A DNA stretch of 64,000 nucleotides, taken from assembly GCA_963971425.1 (NCBI GenBank), contig OZ020520.1:24384754-24448753 (forward strand), in the 5' to 3' direction. Made by a program: the position numbers and the translations under genes. Of this stretch, positions 1 to 9,589 are shown one piece after another. The notes beneath the pieces were generated by a model, which was given only the letters and a program-made list of their open reading frames with translations, had not been told where the DNA came from and ran no database searches. The first letter of the stretch is position 1. The number at the start of each line of letters is the position of its first letter. Source of the DNA: Bryoerythrophyllum caledonicum. Lineage: Eukaryota; Streptophyta; Bryopsida; Pottiales; Pottiaceae.

Positions 1-696
1 GAACAATGGTCATAGCTCTCCAAAAAGTTATTACAATTGAGATTTGGAGTTTTGAAGAAGAAATTATGAGCGATTGAATATTTGGAGGTTACAGCCTTGG
101 TGAAACTTTTCCATTGTGTTTTTGAACACTTCTTTTGAATTTCTTAGTGTTTTTGAACACTTGAAGACTTTGAAGTTGAAGGATGGAAGAATTGAAGACT
201 TGAGGCTTGAAGAGAAGAGAAGATGGAGACAAGTGTGTTGTGGCTTGTGGTCCGATTTCTTTTTTTGTGATTCCAAGCCAGCTTTGGAGGCTAGTTGTAT
301 TTCAATTCTGTTCTTGTAAACTCTGTTGCGGCGAAGTGGGGTTAATTGCCCACACGGTCGTGTTTATGTCGTTCCCACCGGTGAGGCACGTTTGCTGGTC
401 ACCGTGGGTTTGAATTTTAGGAGCCAATCTTTCGGACGGTTTCAGCTTGTGGTCTGGCCGTCCCGTTTTACCCGTCCGAGGCCGTGGTTTCTTATCACCC
501 ACCTTTACCCTGAACCCTTTAGAGCCACCACAGGATAGGCCAACGGGGAGGAGTTTGAAGACTGAAGACTGAAGACTGAAGACTGAAGACCGAAGACCTG
601 AAGATTTGAAGATACGATTGGAATCCCGAGCAAACAATTTCCAGTCGCAGCCAAATTCCCTGCGAATTCTCAAGGCGCTCCCCTCTCTACACGACA
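1..696 (+). repeat. 5' LTR (3' part only) of the Ty3/gypsy element
   Basis: The segment ends in ACACGACA, immediately before a primer-binding-site-like stretch, and matches 7660-8355 over its whole length. By eye only two substitutions separate the two copies (464 g versus a; 681 c versus t) with no indels. It contains a short run of GAAGACT-type repeats near 554-595. Several open frames of 60-130 codons inside it occur identically in both LTR copies and look fortuitous. Confidence 0.93.
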
Positions 697-698
697 TT

Positions 699-716
699 TG
701 GTGCTTCCACTGAGAG
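699..716 (+). promoter_or_regulatory. Candidate tRNA primer binding site
   Basis: TGGTGCTTCCACTGAGAG starts two bases after the end of the 5' LTR. Plant Ty3/gypsy elements commonly place a TGG-starting primer binding site here. I did not match it to a specific tRNA. Confidence 0.55.
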
Positions 717-745
717 AGCTTTGAGGCGACTGGTGTGATTTTGCT

Positions 746-1873
746 ATGGGAGACTCTGAAGGAGCTGCTGGTGGCGATGGGAGACGCACCGGTGGAGTTC
801 AATTTCCCATGGAGGATATTGTAGGGGCATTGGCCCTGTTTATGGAACAACATAGAGCGAACCAAGGTGGTCAAGGTGCCACGAAGGCTCTGAAGGCTGT
901 TGTTTCCAAGATTGGAATGTTCAACGGCAAGAATATCTCCAAGTTCTTGCGAACCTATGTTTGCGAGATGGAGGTGCATCAAGTTGAAGACAATCAAATG
1001 ATGCGGACTTTTAACATGGCGGTTGTACCTGAGATTCGTGACCGGGTGCAAGAGATTCGCGAGTTGGTCACCTCGTGGGCGGAGTTTGCTGAACGATTGC
1101 GGGATGAGTATTTCGATGAAGATTTAGAGAGAATGACAAAGAGATCTTTTCTTGAGTGGGTGGAGCAACGGCCAGGGAACTCTATGGGTCCCAACGAGCT
1201 GTTGAGAGACTTCGAGAAGAAGTTTATCCAATTACCTTTGGCAGAGAGGCGCCTTCTTGAGTCCAGGAAGGCAGAGTTTTTTCTCCAAGCAACAGGTGTT
1301 GCATTGGAGGACAAACTTCTTCTACTCCTAGGAGACCGGACCACAGAAGGTGGCTTTACCAATGACTGGAGGAGGGTTGAAGAGACCGTGATTCTTTTGG
1401 CCAAACAACAACGCGTGAGGTCAAGAGGAGTCGAAGGGAGATTTGATGCTGAGCCTATTCAAAAACCAAAGTCTTTGAAGGTGTCTTTTGCTCCAGCACC
1501 ATCGATAAACCCGGGATCTACCTCGAAGACCACCAAGACCACCGAAGAAAATGCTCTCGAAGAACTTATTAAGGGTTTTCGAGAGTTGAGGGTGGAATTT
1601 ACTGAGTTGAAGAAGGCTAGGGGAGCTTCTTCTTCCCAACCATCCGAAGGTGCGAGAAAATATTCAAGGAGGTGTGTTTGGTGTGATGAGGAGACTGAGC
1701 ACAATCTCAGAAGCTGTGAATCGTATGAAGAAGCACTCAAGAATGTTCATGTCTACTACAAAGATGGGAAGATTCACGATGCCTCAACAAACTCTCCATT
1801 GGGGACCAATTTTGGAAGAGGAGGAATGAGGAAGCTCATGGAAGAGAAGATGGCAAGATCCAACTACGTATAA
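746..1873 (+). CDS. Gag polyprotein of the Ty3/gypsy element
   Basis: This 375-codon frame starts 49 bases after the LTR. It would form the capsid and nucleocapsid of the cytoplasmic virus-like particle. The middle is the alpha-helical, charged region usual for gag capsids. Near residues 310-325 lies one nucleocapsid zinc knuckle of the form CX2CX5HX4C, one residue longer than the usual CX2CX4HX4C. A TAA stop at 1871-1873 ends it, but the same frame stays open from 1874 through the protease region to 3205. Gag and protease were therefore probably one frame, with this stop either a mutation or a read-through site. The start is the first ATG after the primer binding site and is followed by a Gly/Ala-rich leader. 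Confidence 0.8.
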   Translation: MGDSEGAAGGDGRRTGGVQFPMEDIVGALALFMEQHRANQGGQGATKALKAVVSKIGMFNGKNISKFLRTYVCEMEVHQVEDNQMMRTFNMAVVPEIRDRVQEIRELVTSWAEFAERLRDEYFDEDLERMTKRSFLEWVEQRPGNSMGPNELLRDFEKKFIQLPLAERRLLESRKAEFFLQATGVALEDKLLLLLGDRTTEGGFTNDWRRVEETVILLAKQQRVRSRGVEGRFDAEPIQKPKSLKVSFAPAPSINPGSTSKTTKTTEENALEELIKGFRELRVEFTELKKARGASSSQPSEGARKYSRRCVWCDEETEHNLRSCESYEEALKNVHVYYKDGKIHDASTNSPLGTNFGRGGMRKLMEEKMARSNYV

Positions 1874-3205
1874 GTACATGAAGCTGATACTTACCACATT
1901 CAAGTCGAGCACCATTCAGATAAAGTTTTATCTGTTCAAACTCAAATATTAATGAAGAGAGGAGCTCAAGCCATCAGAAATGCAACTGGATGGGAAGATC
2001 CAGTTGATGCAAATAGCATCAGGGCATTTATGTATGAAGAAAAGGACAATGATGAGCTCCGCGAGGCCTCTGTTGGAGAAAAACGTGTAAGACTTGATGT
2101 TGATGATGGTGTTGAGCCAGAAGCAAAGAGAAGATCTCCAGTGCAGAATGAGCCTGCAAAGGAGATGAGAAAGAGGGTTCCTACACGTTCAAAGCCGACG
2201 GACCCTAATACTGTACGCCCTAGTGATGCACCGTTACCAAAGGAATGGTGGGAGAAGAATAAAGAGAAAGAGAAGGATGGACAAAGCAGACAATCCAATG
2301 ATAGCAAAAGAGGAGAAGAGAAAGGAGACTCTACCAAGGTCAAGGGAAAAATGCCTGCTTACAAGCTCCAGTCAGACATTGAGATCTCTATTGACCTGAA
2401 AGGGGTATTGGAGGAAAGAATCTTGGATGCCAAGATCGAATTTACATTGAGAGAAGCCCTTGGCATAGCCACGAAAGATTTCCATGAGTTAATCATTGAC
2501 ATTATCAAGAGGAAGAGACAGATGACAGCTGAGGCTGTGATGGTCAGAGCTTTAGATACTCACATGACCGAAGATGAAGAGACAGAGATTGGCGAGGTAT
2601 TTGCTATGATGGGTGAGCCAATAGCTCAAGAAGAAGAAGTTTCACAAGAGGACGCACGAACCTTTCAATTCTCTTATGATCTTCCCAACATGAAAGAAAA
2701 TGAAGAAAAGATTGAGTTCGATCTACCATTTTGGGCTAGGGCCACCACTGAAACGAAGATAAAACTCGGAGGGATCGATGACCCTGTTTTAGCCCTTGTT
2801 GATCATGGTTCAGAGATTAACATAATATCTCGAAATGTCTATGAGAAGGGCAAATGGCCAATCGACACGGACCATGGCTGGGTCATGAGAGCAGCTAATA
2901 GTGGACGGACTCGGTTGCATGGTGCTTGCCCTGCAGTACTTACGAAGATTGGAGATGTAGAGGTTGAACAAAATTTCTTTGTTCAAAATGTTAGCGCCTA
3001 TCCGATAATTCTGGGTCAACCATTTATCACCGCTTCACGAATGGAGACCAAAGTGTTGGATGACGGGTCTCATTATGCCCGTATCCGAAGTGTTGATGGA
3101 AAGAGGTCAGTGCAGTTCTTAACGGTGAGGCCTGACAATGAGAGGCATCGACTTCAACTCAGAGAAATCCCTCTACCAACTTCTTCGAACTTCTCGGATT
3201 TCTAG
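1874..3205 (+). CDS. Gag-linker and aspartic protease region
   Basis: The frame is that of gag, open after the TAA at 1871; the first internal ATG is at 1952 (417 codons from there). The first half is a charged Lys/Glu/Arg-rich linker with a nuclear-localisation-like basic stretch. The second half is a retropepsin-like domain: a hydrophobic beta strand, ALVDHGSEINIIS with the codon for the active-site Asp at 2801-2803, and a following ILGQPF motif typical of the protease flap and C-terminal strands. The usual Asp-Ser/Thr-Gly triad reads Asp-His-Gly here. It ends at a TAG at 3203-3205. Reverse transcriptase follows in a frame shifted relative to this one, overlapping around 3160-3205, so expression would need a frameshift or the junction carries an indel. 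Confidence 0.75.
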   Translation, partial: VHEADTYHIQVEHHSDKVLSVQTQILMKRGAQAIRNATGWEDPVDANSIRAFMYEEKDNDELREASVGEKRVRLDVDDGVEPEAKRRSPVQNEPAKEMRKRVPTRSKPTDPNTVRPSDAPLPKEWWEKNKEKEKDGQSRQSNDSKRGEEKGDSTKVKGKMPAYKLQSDIEISIDLKGVLEERILDAKIEFTLREALGIATKDFHELIIDIIKRKRQMTAEAVMVRALDTHMTEDEETEIGEVFAMMGEPIAQEEEVSQEDARTFQFSYDLPNMKENEEKIEFDLPFWARATTETKIKLGGIDDPVLALVDHGSEINIISRNVYEKGKWPIDTDHGWVMRAANSGRTRLHGACPAVLTKIGDVEVEQNFFVQNVSAYPIILGQPFITASRMETKVLDDGSHYARIRSVDGKRSVQFLTVRPDNERHRLQLREIPLPTSSNFSDF

Positions 3206-3219
3206 AGGGCACACGTGGG

Positions 3220-6200
3220 ATGTGGGGATCCACGGGTGCTAAGGGAACTAAGACTGGTAGATTCCCCAATGTACATACTAGTGTTAAGTGTGGATTTTTA
3301 AGTGTGACAAGGTGTGGCTTTGAAAGATTTACGGGTGTCAAAGACTTGGACCCTGTATGTAGAAAGCTTGTGAAAAAGATGGAGAAAAATCTTAAAAAGA
3401 TGAAGGTTGTAGAGGGAGATGAAAGCATTTTTGGTGTTTACGAAGAAAATGGAATGCCAGATGATATCTTGCAGACTTTGCAAGATCTAGAGGCAGATAA
3501 GGATGAAGAGAAGACTCATTGCATTGTCAATGTCCATACAAGTTCAATGTATCATGAGATTTCAACAGCAATGACAAGGCTGTGTGACTTGAAAATTGAT
3601 GGACAAAGGCCGGAGGCTGCAGTTTATACAAAATATAAAACTGTGGCCAAGAAAGTGAAGCCAGTGGCTACTCAGCTACCATCTGATACTGATGATCATA
3701 TCAAACAAGCCGAGAAAGAGCCAAGTTTGAGAGAAACAAGAAGGATTGGACACAAGTTCAGCAAAGAGACTTTGACAAACTTGAAGATTGGAGGAGATAA
3801 TTTCTTGACTGAGCCGGAGAAGAAGAAATTTCAGGACATGCTTTCTATGCATGGAAAAGCCTTTGCTTCTTCGCCAGATGAGATTGGGTGCGTTCAACCA
3901 AGTGTTGTGGCACCAATGGTTATTTTTACAGTGCCACATATACCATGGGATTTGAAGCCGATTCCAGTTCCTCGAGCTCTGCTTCCAAAGCTTGTGGTGT
4001 TGCTTAAGGAAAAGACACGCATGGGCATACTTGAGCCTTCGATAGCTCCATATTCCAACCGATGGTTTACAGTACCAAAGAAATCGGGAGCATTGAGGTT
4101 CATTCAAGATATGCAGCCAGCAAACGGAGTGACAATCAGAAACAAAGNNNNNNNNNNNNNNNNNNNNNNNNNNNNNNNNNNNNNNNNNNNNNNNNNNNNN
4201 NNNNNNNNNNNNNNNNNNNNNNNNNNNNNNNNNNNNNNNNNNNNNNNNNNNNNNNNNNNNNNNNNNNNNNNNNNNNNNNNNNNNNNNNNNNNNNNNNNNN
4301 NNNNNNNNNNNNNNNNNNNNNNNNNNNNNNNNNNNNNNNNNNNNNNNATGAGATTTTGGTGGTTGAACACTTGTGTGGTTCTTATGGAAAAAAAACCTAA
4401 CCCTGAGAAGGTGGATGCTATTGGAAGAATGAAGGCCTGTAGCAATGTCACTGAAGTAAAGAGGTTTTTAGGAGCCTGTGTCTTCTACCAAATTTGGATC
4501 CCTCATTTTGCTCATATATCAGAACCTCTTTACAAGCTATTGCGCAAGAGGAACAAATTTGTTTGGCAATGTGAGCAAGATCAAGCTATGATAGAGCTGA
4601 AGAGAATCTTGGAATCACCATCAGTTCTTAAACAAGTGAGTTATACTTGTGGAAGACCGGTGATTGTAACTGTTGATACGAGTCCAATTGCAATTGGATG
4701 GGCTGTTGGACAAGATGATGAAGAAAGGAAGAGATTTGCTATCCGATTTGGAGGAAGGATCTTGACAGAGCGACAGAGGGCTTATCCACAAGTTAAAAGA
4801 GAACTCTGGGGCGCCCTAACAGCTCTAAAGGCGGACAAAAACTACTTGATTGGTACGGAAGTAGTTTTAGAAACTGACTGCTTGCCTTTGTTGGGGATGA
4901 TAGCAAATTATTCTTCACCAGACATTGCAATGTTGCGTTGGATAGCCTACATCAAGTCTTTGAATCCTGTTCTAGTTCACATTGAAGGCAAAAAGAATTC
5001 AGTTGCCGATATGTTGTCTAGAGCAAGATATTTCAAAGAAGATGAGATGATGGCTCACGAACATGATGAAGAATTGTTACACGGAGCCTATGTGATGAAC
5101 ATAGATGGTGAAAGTTCGTCCAATAGAGCATTACCTTTCAAGGATGAACTGTACGAAGGAAAACTGAGAGATATTGGGCTTTACTTGAAAACAATGGAGC
5201 GGCAAGGAAGTTAGACGGATAAGGCATTTAAACACATAAGACATCTGTCTTATGGATATCTGTTGAAAGATGGATTTCTATGGAAGAGGGCAAAAAGAGC
5301 TGGTGAAATGCCATTAAGAGTGGTGGGAGACTCTTTAACCAAGACCCAAATTTTACAAGAGTTTCATGATACACTTTGGGCCGGTCACAGAGGCATTTGG
5401 GCCACCTACACGAAGGTCAAGGAGCGGTATTGGTAGAAAGGGCTATACAAAGATGTTGAGGAGTTTGTAGCCTCTTGTGTGGTGTGCCAGTTACAATCGA
5501 AGGTACGGCACAGTGATGAACTGCATCCCACTTATCCTATTGCAATCCATTTTCAATGGATGATCGATTTGGTTGCCATGCCAAATGCAATGTGGGGGAT
5601 GAAGTACCTTGTTTTGGCCCGAAAAGAACTCTCAAACTTTGTTGAAGGAAGAGCTTTGAGGACCAAGACAACAGAAAATGTATGCCGATTTATACTTGAA
5701 GACATTTTTTGTCGGTATGGAAGCATTGGCCGGATGAGAGCTGACAGAGGAGAATTGAACGCCACTGAAGCCAATGAATTCTTCAAGCGATATGGTGTGT
5801 AGTTGAAGCTGACAACAGCTTACAACCCTGAGGCTAATGGCAAGATTGAGAGGGGACATCCTCCAATCATTCATGCTTTAGTCAAGGCTTGCAGAGGAAA
5901 GCCTAGCTTGTGGCCAAAACTGCTACCATTTGCTCTATGGGCTGATAGAACGACACATAGTACGGTTACCGGTTATATGCCTGTAGAACTTATGTATGGG
6001 CAGAAACCTATCATGCCGGTGGAGAAAGATATTCCCACATGGGTATTTCTTTCATGGGAAGATGGCATCAGTAGGGAAAGACTGCTGGAGCTTCGTATTC
6101 AACAGTTGGCAAGATTGCCTGAGGATCTTGAGATAGCTTTGGAGAAGATGAAAGCTGCTAGATTGGGCAACAAGGAACGCTTTGACAAAACACATCGATT

Positions 6201-6549
6201 GAGGGGAAAGAAGATCAGAGAGGGTGATTGGGTCCTTGTATTTGATAGTACATTGGAGCATCAACACAGCACGGTACGGAAATTTGCAAAGAGATGGATT
6301 GGACCCTATGTAGTGATTAAAGTGCACCTCAATGGCACTTATTCACTTCGAGAGTTAGATGGAGTTTCTCTTCGTGTACCAGTGGCTGGAAAACGCATCA
6401 AAGTCTTTCGAAGTAGTGACAGGTTTCATCTTCAAGGCTTAGAGGACATTCTCGATCCACGACAATTTGAGGACAGTAACCAAGCTGAAGATGAAGATGA
6501 AGATTTAGAAGATGCAGTTCATGACAACCAAGATAGTGAGGATGACTAA
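3220..6549 (+). pseudogene. Pol remnant: reverse transcriptase, RNase H, integrase
   Basis: One frame (phase 1) runs from 3220 to 6549. RT begins around 3900-4147, with QDMQPANGVTIRNK matching the RT finger region. The palm and its catalytic Asp pair would fall in the 200-N gap. The thumb resumes near 4397. RNase H follows with its acidic residues (VTVDTS at about 4669, VKREL at about 4793, LETDCLP at about 4870). Integrase has an HHCC zinc finger (HDTLWAGH and CVVCQ, 5365-5493), catalytic Asp in MIDLVAM and ADRGELN, and Glu in NGKIERG, then a GPY-type C-terminal module and an acidic tail. Three in-frame TAG stops (5212, 5434, 5800) and an A-run frameshift at 4388-4395 break it. Confidence 0.88.
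4148..4347. other. Assembly gap of 200 N
   Basis: A run of exactly 200 N falls inside the reverse transcriptase palm. From the usual Ty3/gypsy RT length the missing coding sequence should be about 350-450 bases, so the 200 is probably a nominal size. The catalytic YxDD-type motif cannot be judged. Confidence 0.98.
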
Positions 6550-6670
6550 GCTTGGCACATACCAGAGGATGTGCAGGTTTAGAGAGGGTGAATGTCCTGA
6601 TGGAAATTCTTCCATCATGTACATACAAGTATTAGTCTTTATATGTGTGGATTTTAATAAGTAAGGAATT

Positions 6671-6684
6671 GGGGTAAAAGGGGT
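6671..6684 (+). promoter_or_regulatory. Candidate polypurine tract
   Basis: GGGGTAAAAGGGGT directly precedes TGGTCGTGGTAAG. It is the most purine-rich stretch between the pol stop at 6549 and the LTR, as expected for the plus-strand primer. An alternative LTR start with TG at 6724 has a poorer upstream purine tract. Confidence 0.5.
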
Positions 6685-8355
6685 TGGTCGTGGTAAGAAC
6701 CACGATTTGAGGATTTGGGTAGGTGTTAGCATTTAGGTGCTGCACCGTTCTTGTCACTGCTCAGGGAGGTAGGTAGCGGGTTGACTGGTATTTTTCCTGC
6801 CTCACTAGCGAGCCAAGCCGTGGGCCGCCGAACCACTCGACGGGCTCGATTGGGTTCGAACCCGGACCGGCGGCAGCCACTGACCACGACATTTCCAGCC
6901 AACCAAGTCCACGACTTGGCGATCAGGTTGTGCGAATCAATACCTTTATACGTCCATACCATCAGCTATCTTACGATAAGTTTATTTTTTATTTTTATTT
7001 AGTTATTTTTTTTATTTTACTTATCTTGTTGGTTGGAAGGTCTAAGTTTTTAGTCTTCCAATAAATAAAAGACTAGGGGATTTTATGTGGTTGAAAGTGG
7101 AAAGGATAAGAAAGTAATGAAGTACCTTGTGGGGTACTTTGGGTAGGGTGACATGGGCTGGAGTGCCCACGTCCACTTGAGGTGGAAAAGTTGGAAAAGA
7201 GATTCCTTAGTGAGTGTGTGTGTGTGTGTGCGCGGGTGAGAGAGCAAGGGTTTGGAGCAGAACTTTGACTGTGTGTAACTCGTTGAGCTTGAATGATATG
7301 GAATTGAAAATTTGTGATCTTGTTCCTTGTTTCAAGAGCGTTTCATACTCGTTTTAAAATTTGAATTCGGAGTTGTAGAGAAAAAGTTATTGAGGTTTTA
7401 ATTCTGTGAAAACCCGAGGCCATCCATTGAGGGGCAGAGGTTTCGAGGAGCCACAACTTTTTCTGTAGTTTTCAATTTGATTTGAGATTTTGAGGGACTG
7501 TGCGTCTCTACCTTAGCTTTCTAGAAAGATATTATAATTGAGATTTGGAGTTGTGAGCAAGAAGTTATAGAGATCTGAATGAATAGGGGTAGGCAGAACT
7601 TTGATTGTCCATAACTTTTGGACAGTAGTTTAGAATTGTTTGAGAATTGGAAGGTGCGTGAACAATGGTCATAGCTCTCCAAAAAGTTATTACAATTGAG
7701 ATTTGGAGTTTTGAAGAAGAAATTATGAGCGATTGAATATTTGGAGGTTACAGCCTTGGTGAAACTTTTCCATTGTGTTTTTGAACACTTCTTTTGAATT
7801 TCTTAGTGTTTTTGAACACTTGAAGACTTTGAAGTTGAAGGATGGAAGAATTGAAGACTTGAGGCTTGAAGAGAAGAGAAGATGGAGACAAGTGTGTTGT
7901 GGCTTGTGGTCCGATTTCTTTTTTTGTGATTCCAAGCCAGCTTTGGAGGCTAGTTGTATTTCAATTCTGTTCTTGTAAACTCTGTTGCGGCGAAGTGGGG
8001 TTAATTGCCCACACGGTCGTGTTTATGTCGTTCCCACCGGTGAGGCACGTTTGCTGGTCACCGTGGGTTTGAATTTTAGGAGCCAATCTTTCGGACGGTT
8101 TCAGCTTGTGGTCTGGCCGTCCCATTTTACCCGTCCGAGGCCGTGGTTTCTTATCACCCACCTTTACCCTGAACCCTTTAGAGCCACCACAGGATAGGCC
8201 AACGGGGAGGAGTTTGAAGACTGAAGACTGAAGACTGAAGACTGAAGACCGAAGACCTGAAGATTTGAAGATACGATTGGAATCCCGAGCAAACAATTTC
8301 CAGTCGCAGCCAAATTCCCTGCGAATTCTCAAGGCGCTCTCCTCTCTACACGACA
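6685..8355 (+). repeat. 3' LTR of the Ty3/gypsy element
   Basis: The right end is fixed by identity with the 5' LTR end (…ACACGACA at 8348-8355). The left end is inferred: TGGTCGTGGTAAG at 6685 resembles the reverse complement of the LTR end (TGTCGTGTAGAG), giving short imperfect inverted ends and a length of about 1.67 kb. The LTR contains a (GT)n run near 7212-7230 and two related stretches about non-polyadenylated leader-like sequence (7260-7400 and 7560-7660). Its 5' portion cannot be compared because the matching part of the other LTR is outside the window. Confidence 0.8.
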
Positions 8356-8889
8356 CCGCTGGCCTCGTACGTGGTGCACCTTTATGCGCACCACCAGCAA
8401 CTCACTCCGGCGGAAATCCGGCACTACGACGAAGTGCTCAACTTCCAGAGGTATGGAGGGGATGAGTCGGAGGAAGAGGAGTCCGGAGAGAAGGAGACGG
8501 TGCCGGAAGCAGCAACCACGGGAACTCCGGAGGACCGGAAGGCTCCCAAGAGACCTCGGGGGAAGGAGCCCGAGGCGGAGAGTCCAGAATTACGCAGCTC
8601 CTCGGCATCATCCGGAGAAGACGAGTCCGGACCGTTGGGGGGGACCAGCCGGAAGGGGAGGAAGGTCGACAAGAGCGACTCCAAGGGCCAGCTCAAACTG
8701 ATGGATGAGCTCACCCGGGATATTGGCTGGAGAGTTGGGCTCCTTAAGGAGACCAACTACATCATCACCACCCGCGTGGAACAGATGCTCCGAAGCTTGA
8801 ACGTCGACCGGCTGGAGGACGCTATCACCAGGGTGGAGGAGCTTCGAAACCGGGAGACGGATGCGAAGGCGCTGCATCTAGTTTACTGA
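8356..8889 (+). pseudogene. Gag-like protein fragment, element A, cut by the gypsy insertion
   Basis: The frame is open straight from the LTR junction, with no start of its own. It reads as the C-terminal half of a protein also present on the minus strand at 14659-15500: both share a YVVHLYAHH motif, an acidic Glu/Asp-Ser linker, a basic RGKEPEAESP stretch and a helical region (RVGLLKETN, VEELRN). The homology stops at KALH (about 8877), where coding sequence joins the noncoding 3' part of the element, so about 1.5 kb present in the other copy is missing here. The family looks like the plant transposon gag-like proteins that accompany LTR elements; the exact family is not identified. Confidence 0.7.
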
Positions 8890-9575
8890 AGAAACCGTGC
8901 CAAACTCGATTCCGGTCAATACCGGAGTTCTCCCCTAAGATTGGAAAAAGTCTGATACCAATACCTAGATGAAATAAGCATAGCGAACCGTGAGTCTCTG
9001 CTCTGGAGAATTACAATCATACCCCTCGGAATGCCATTGTAGCCCGGATTAGTCTCTGTGTGACCGCATCCGGAAGGCCTTCCGGATGTCGTGAGAGCCG
9101 AAGTTCGGCAGCAGCAATCGAATTACCAGTTAGCATAGTAGGGAGAGTGTTGTTTGGTCACTATAAGCTCCGGACAGTGGGTGCCTAGCCACTTTAAGTC
9201 AGTGGGCAGTGGGAAACCCAGCCACTTACACAAAACAGGGTCAGTGGACTTTGGCCACTCGCTTAAAAACTCCAGGAGACTCTCTGAGGAGGAATAGAGA
9301 CTAATCAAACTACCCTCCTGATTTCCGGAACCTATTCTCCGGAAACCATTGTATGAAATCCGGATCCGGACGGATCCGGATCTAACCTAAGTAAGGAAGG
9401 ACTAGAGCTAACTTGTAACCGGATTGCTTTGGTAAGCTTAGTAATCCGGAAGTATTGGAAAGAATGTATTTAGGTCTCTATGGGAATGAAACTGGAGCGG
9501 TTACTTTGGGAAGCTCTTAGTGACGATTAGGAGCATTCCAGAGGAATACTGTCTCTACGAACTACAACAACAAGT
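8886..9575 (+). repeat. 3' terminal noncoding segment of element A (inverted copy at 12733-13418)
   Basis: This stretch matches the reverse complement of 12733-13418, including blocks such as CCGGAAGGCCTTCCGG, the GTGGCTAGGCACCCACTG box and the final ACTGTCTCTAC. The two copies are clearly diverged but collinear, and both lie at the 3' end of gag-like coding sequence. It is rich in TCCGGA. Confidence 0.82.
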
Positions 9576-9589
9576 TAGCTGAACTCTCA

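Larger units (their letters stand above)
1..8355 (+). mobile_element. Ty3/gypsy LTR retrotransposon, 5' end cut by window edge
   Basis: Bases 1-696 recur almost exactly at 7660-8355, which marks them as the end of one LTR and the matching part of the other. Between them lie gag with a zinc knuckle, an aspartic protease, reverse transcriptase, RNase H and integrase in the order typical of Ty3/gypsy, all on the plus strand. No chromodomain is seen after the integrase. The element lies in the coding part of an older repeat: the sequence right after the 3' LTR (8356 on) reads in frame as the middle of a gag-like protein that has a homologue at 14023-16085. The outer 5' LTR end and its target duplication lie outside the window; ccgct at 8356-8360 would be the right-hand duplication. 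Coding capacity is broken by stops and frameshifts, so this copy is not autonomous. Confidence 0.93.

Noticed and set aside
302-1051. 249-codon minus-strand frame across the 5' LTR and gag
   Set aside because: It runs antisense through the LTR and real gag coding, and its LTR part recurs identically in the other LTR; no recognisable domain.
6830-6875. tRNA-like GGTTCGAACCC stretch in the 3' LTR
   Set aside because: It looks like a T-arm and B box, but no acceptor, D or anticodon arms can be folded around it.
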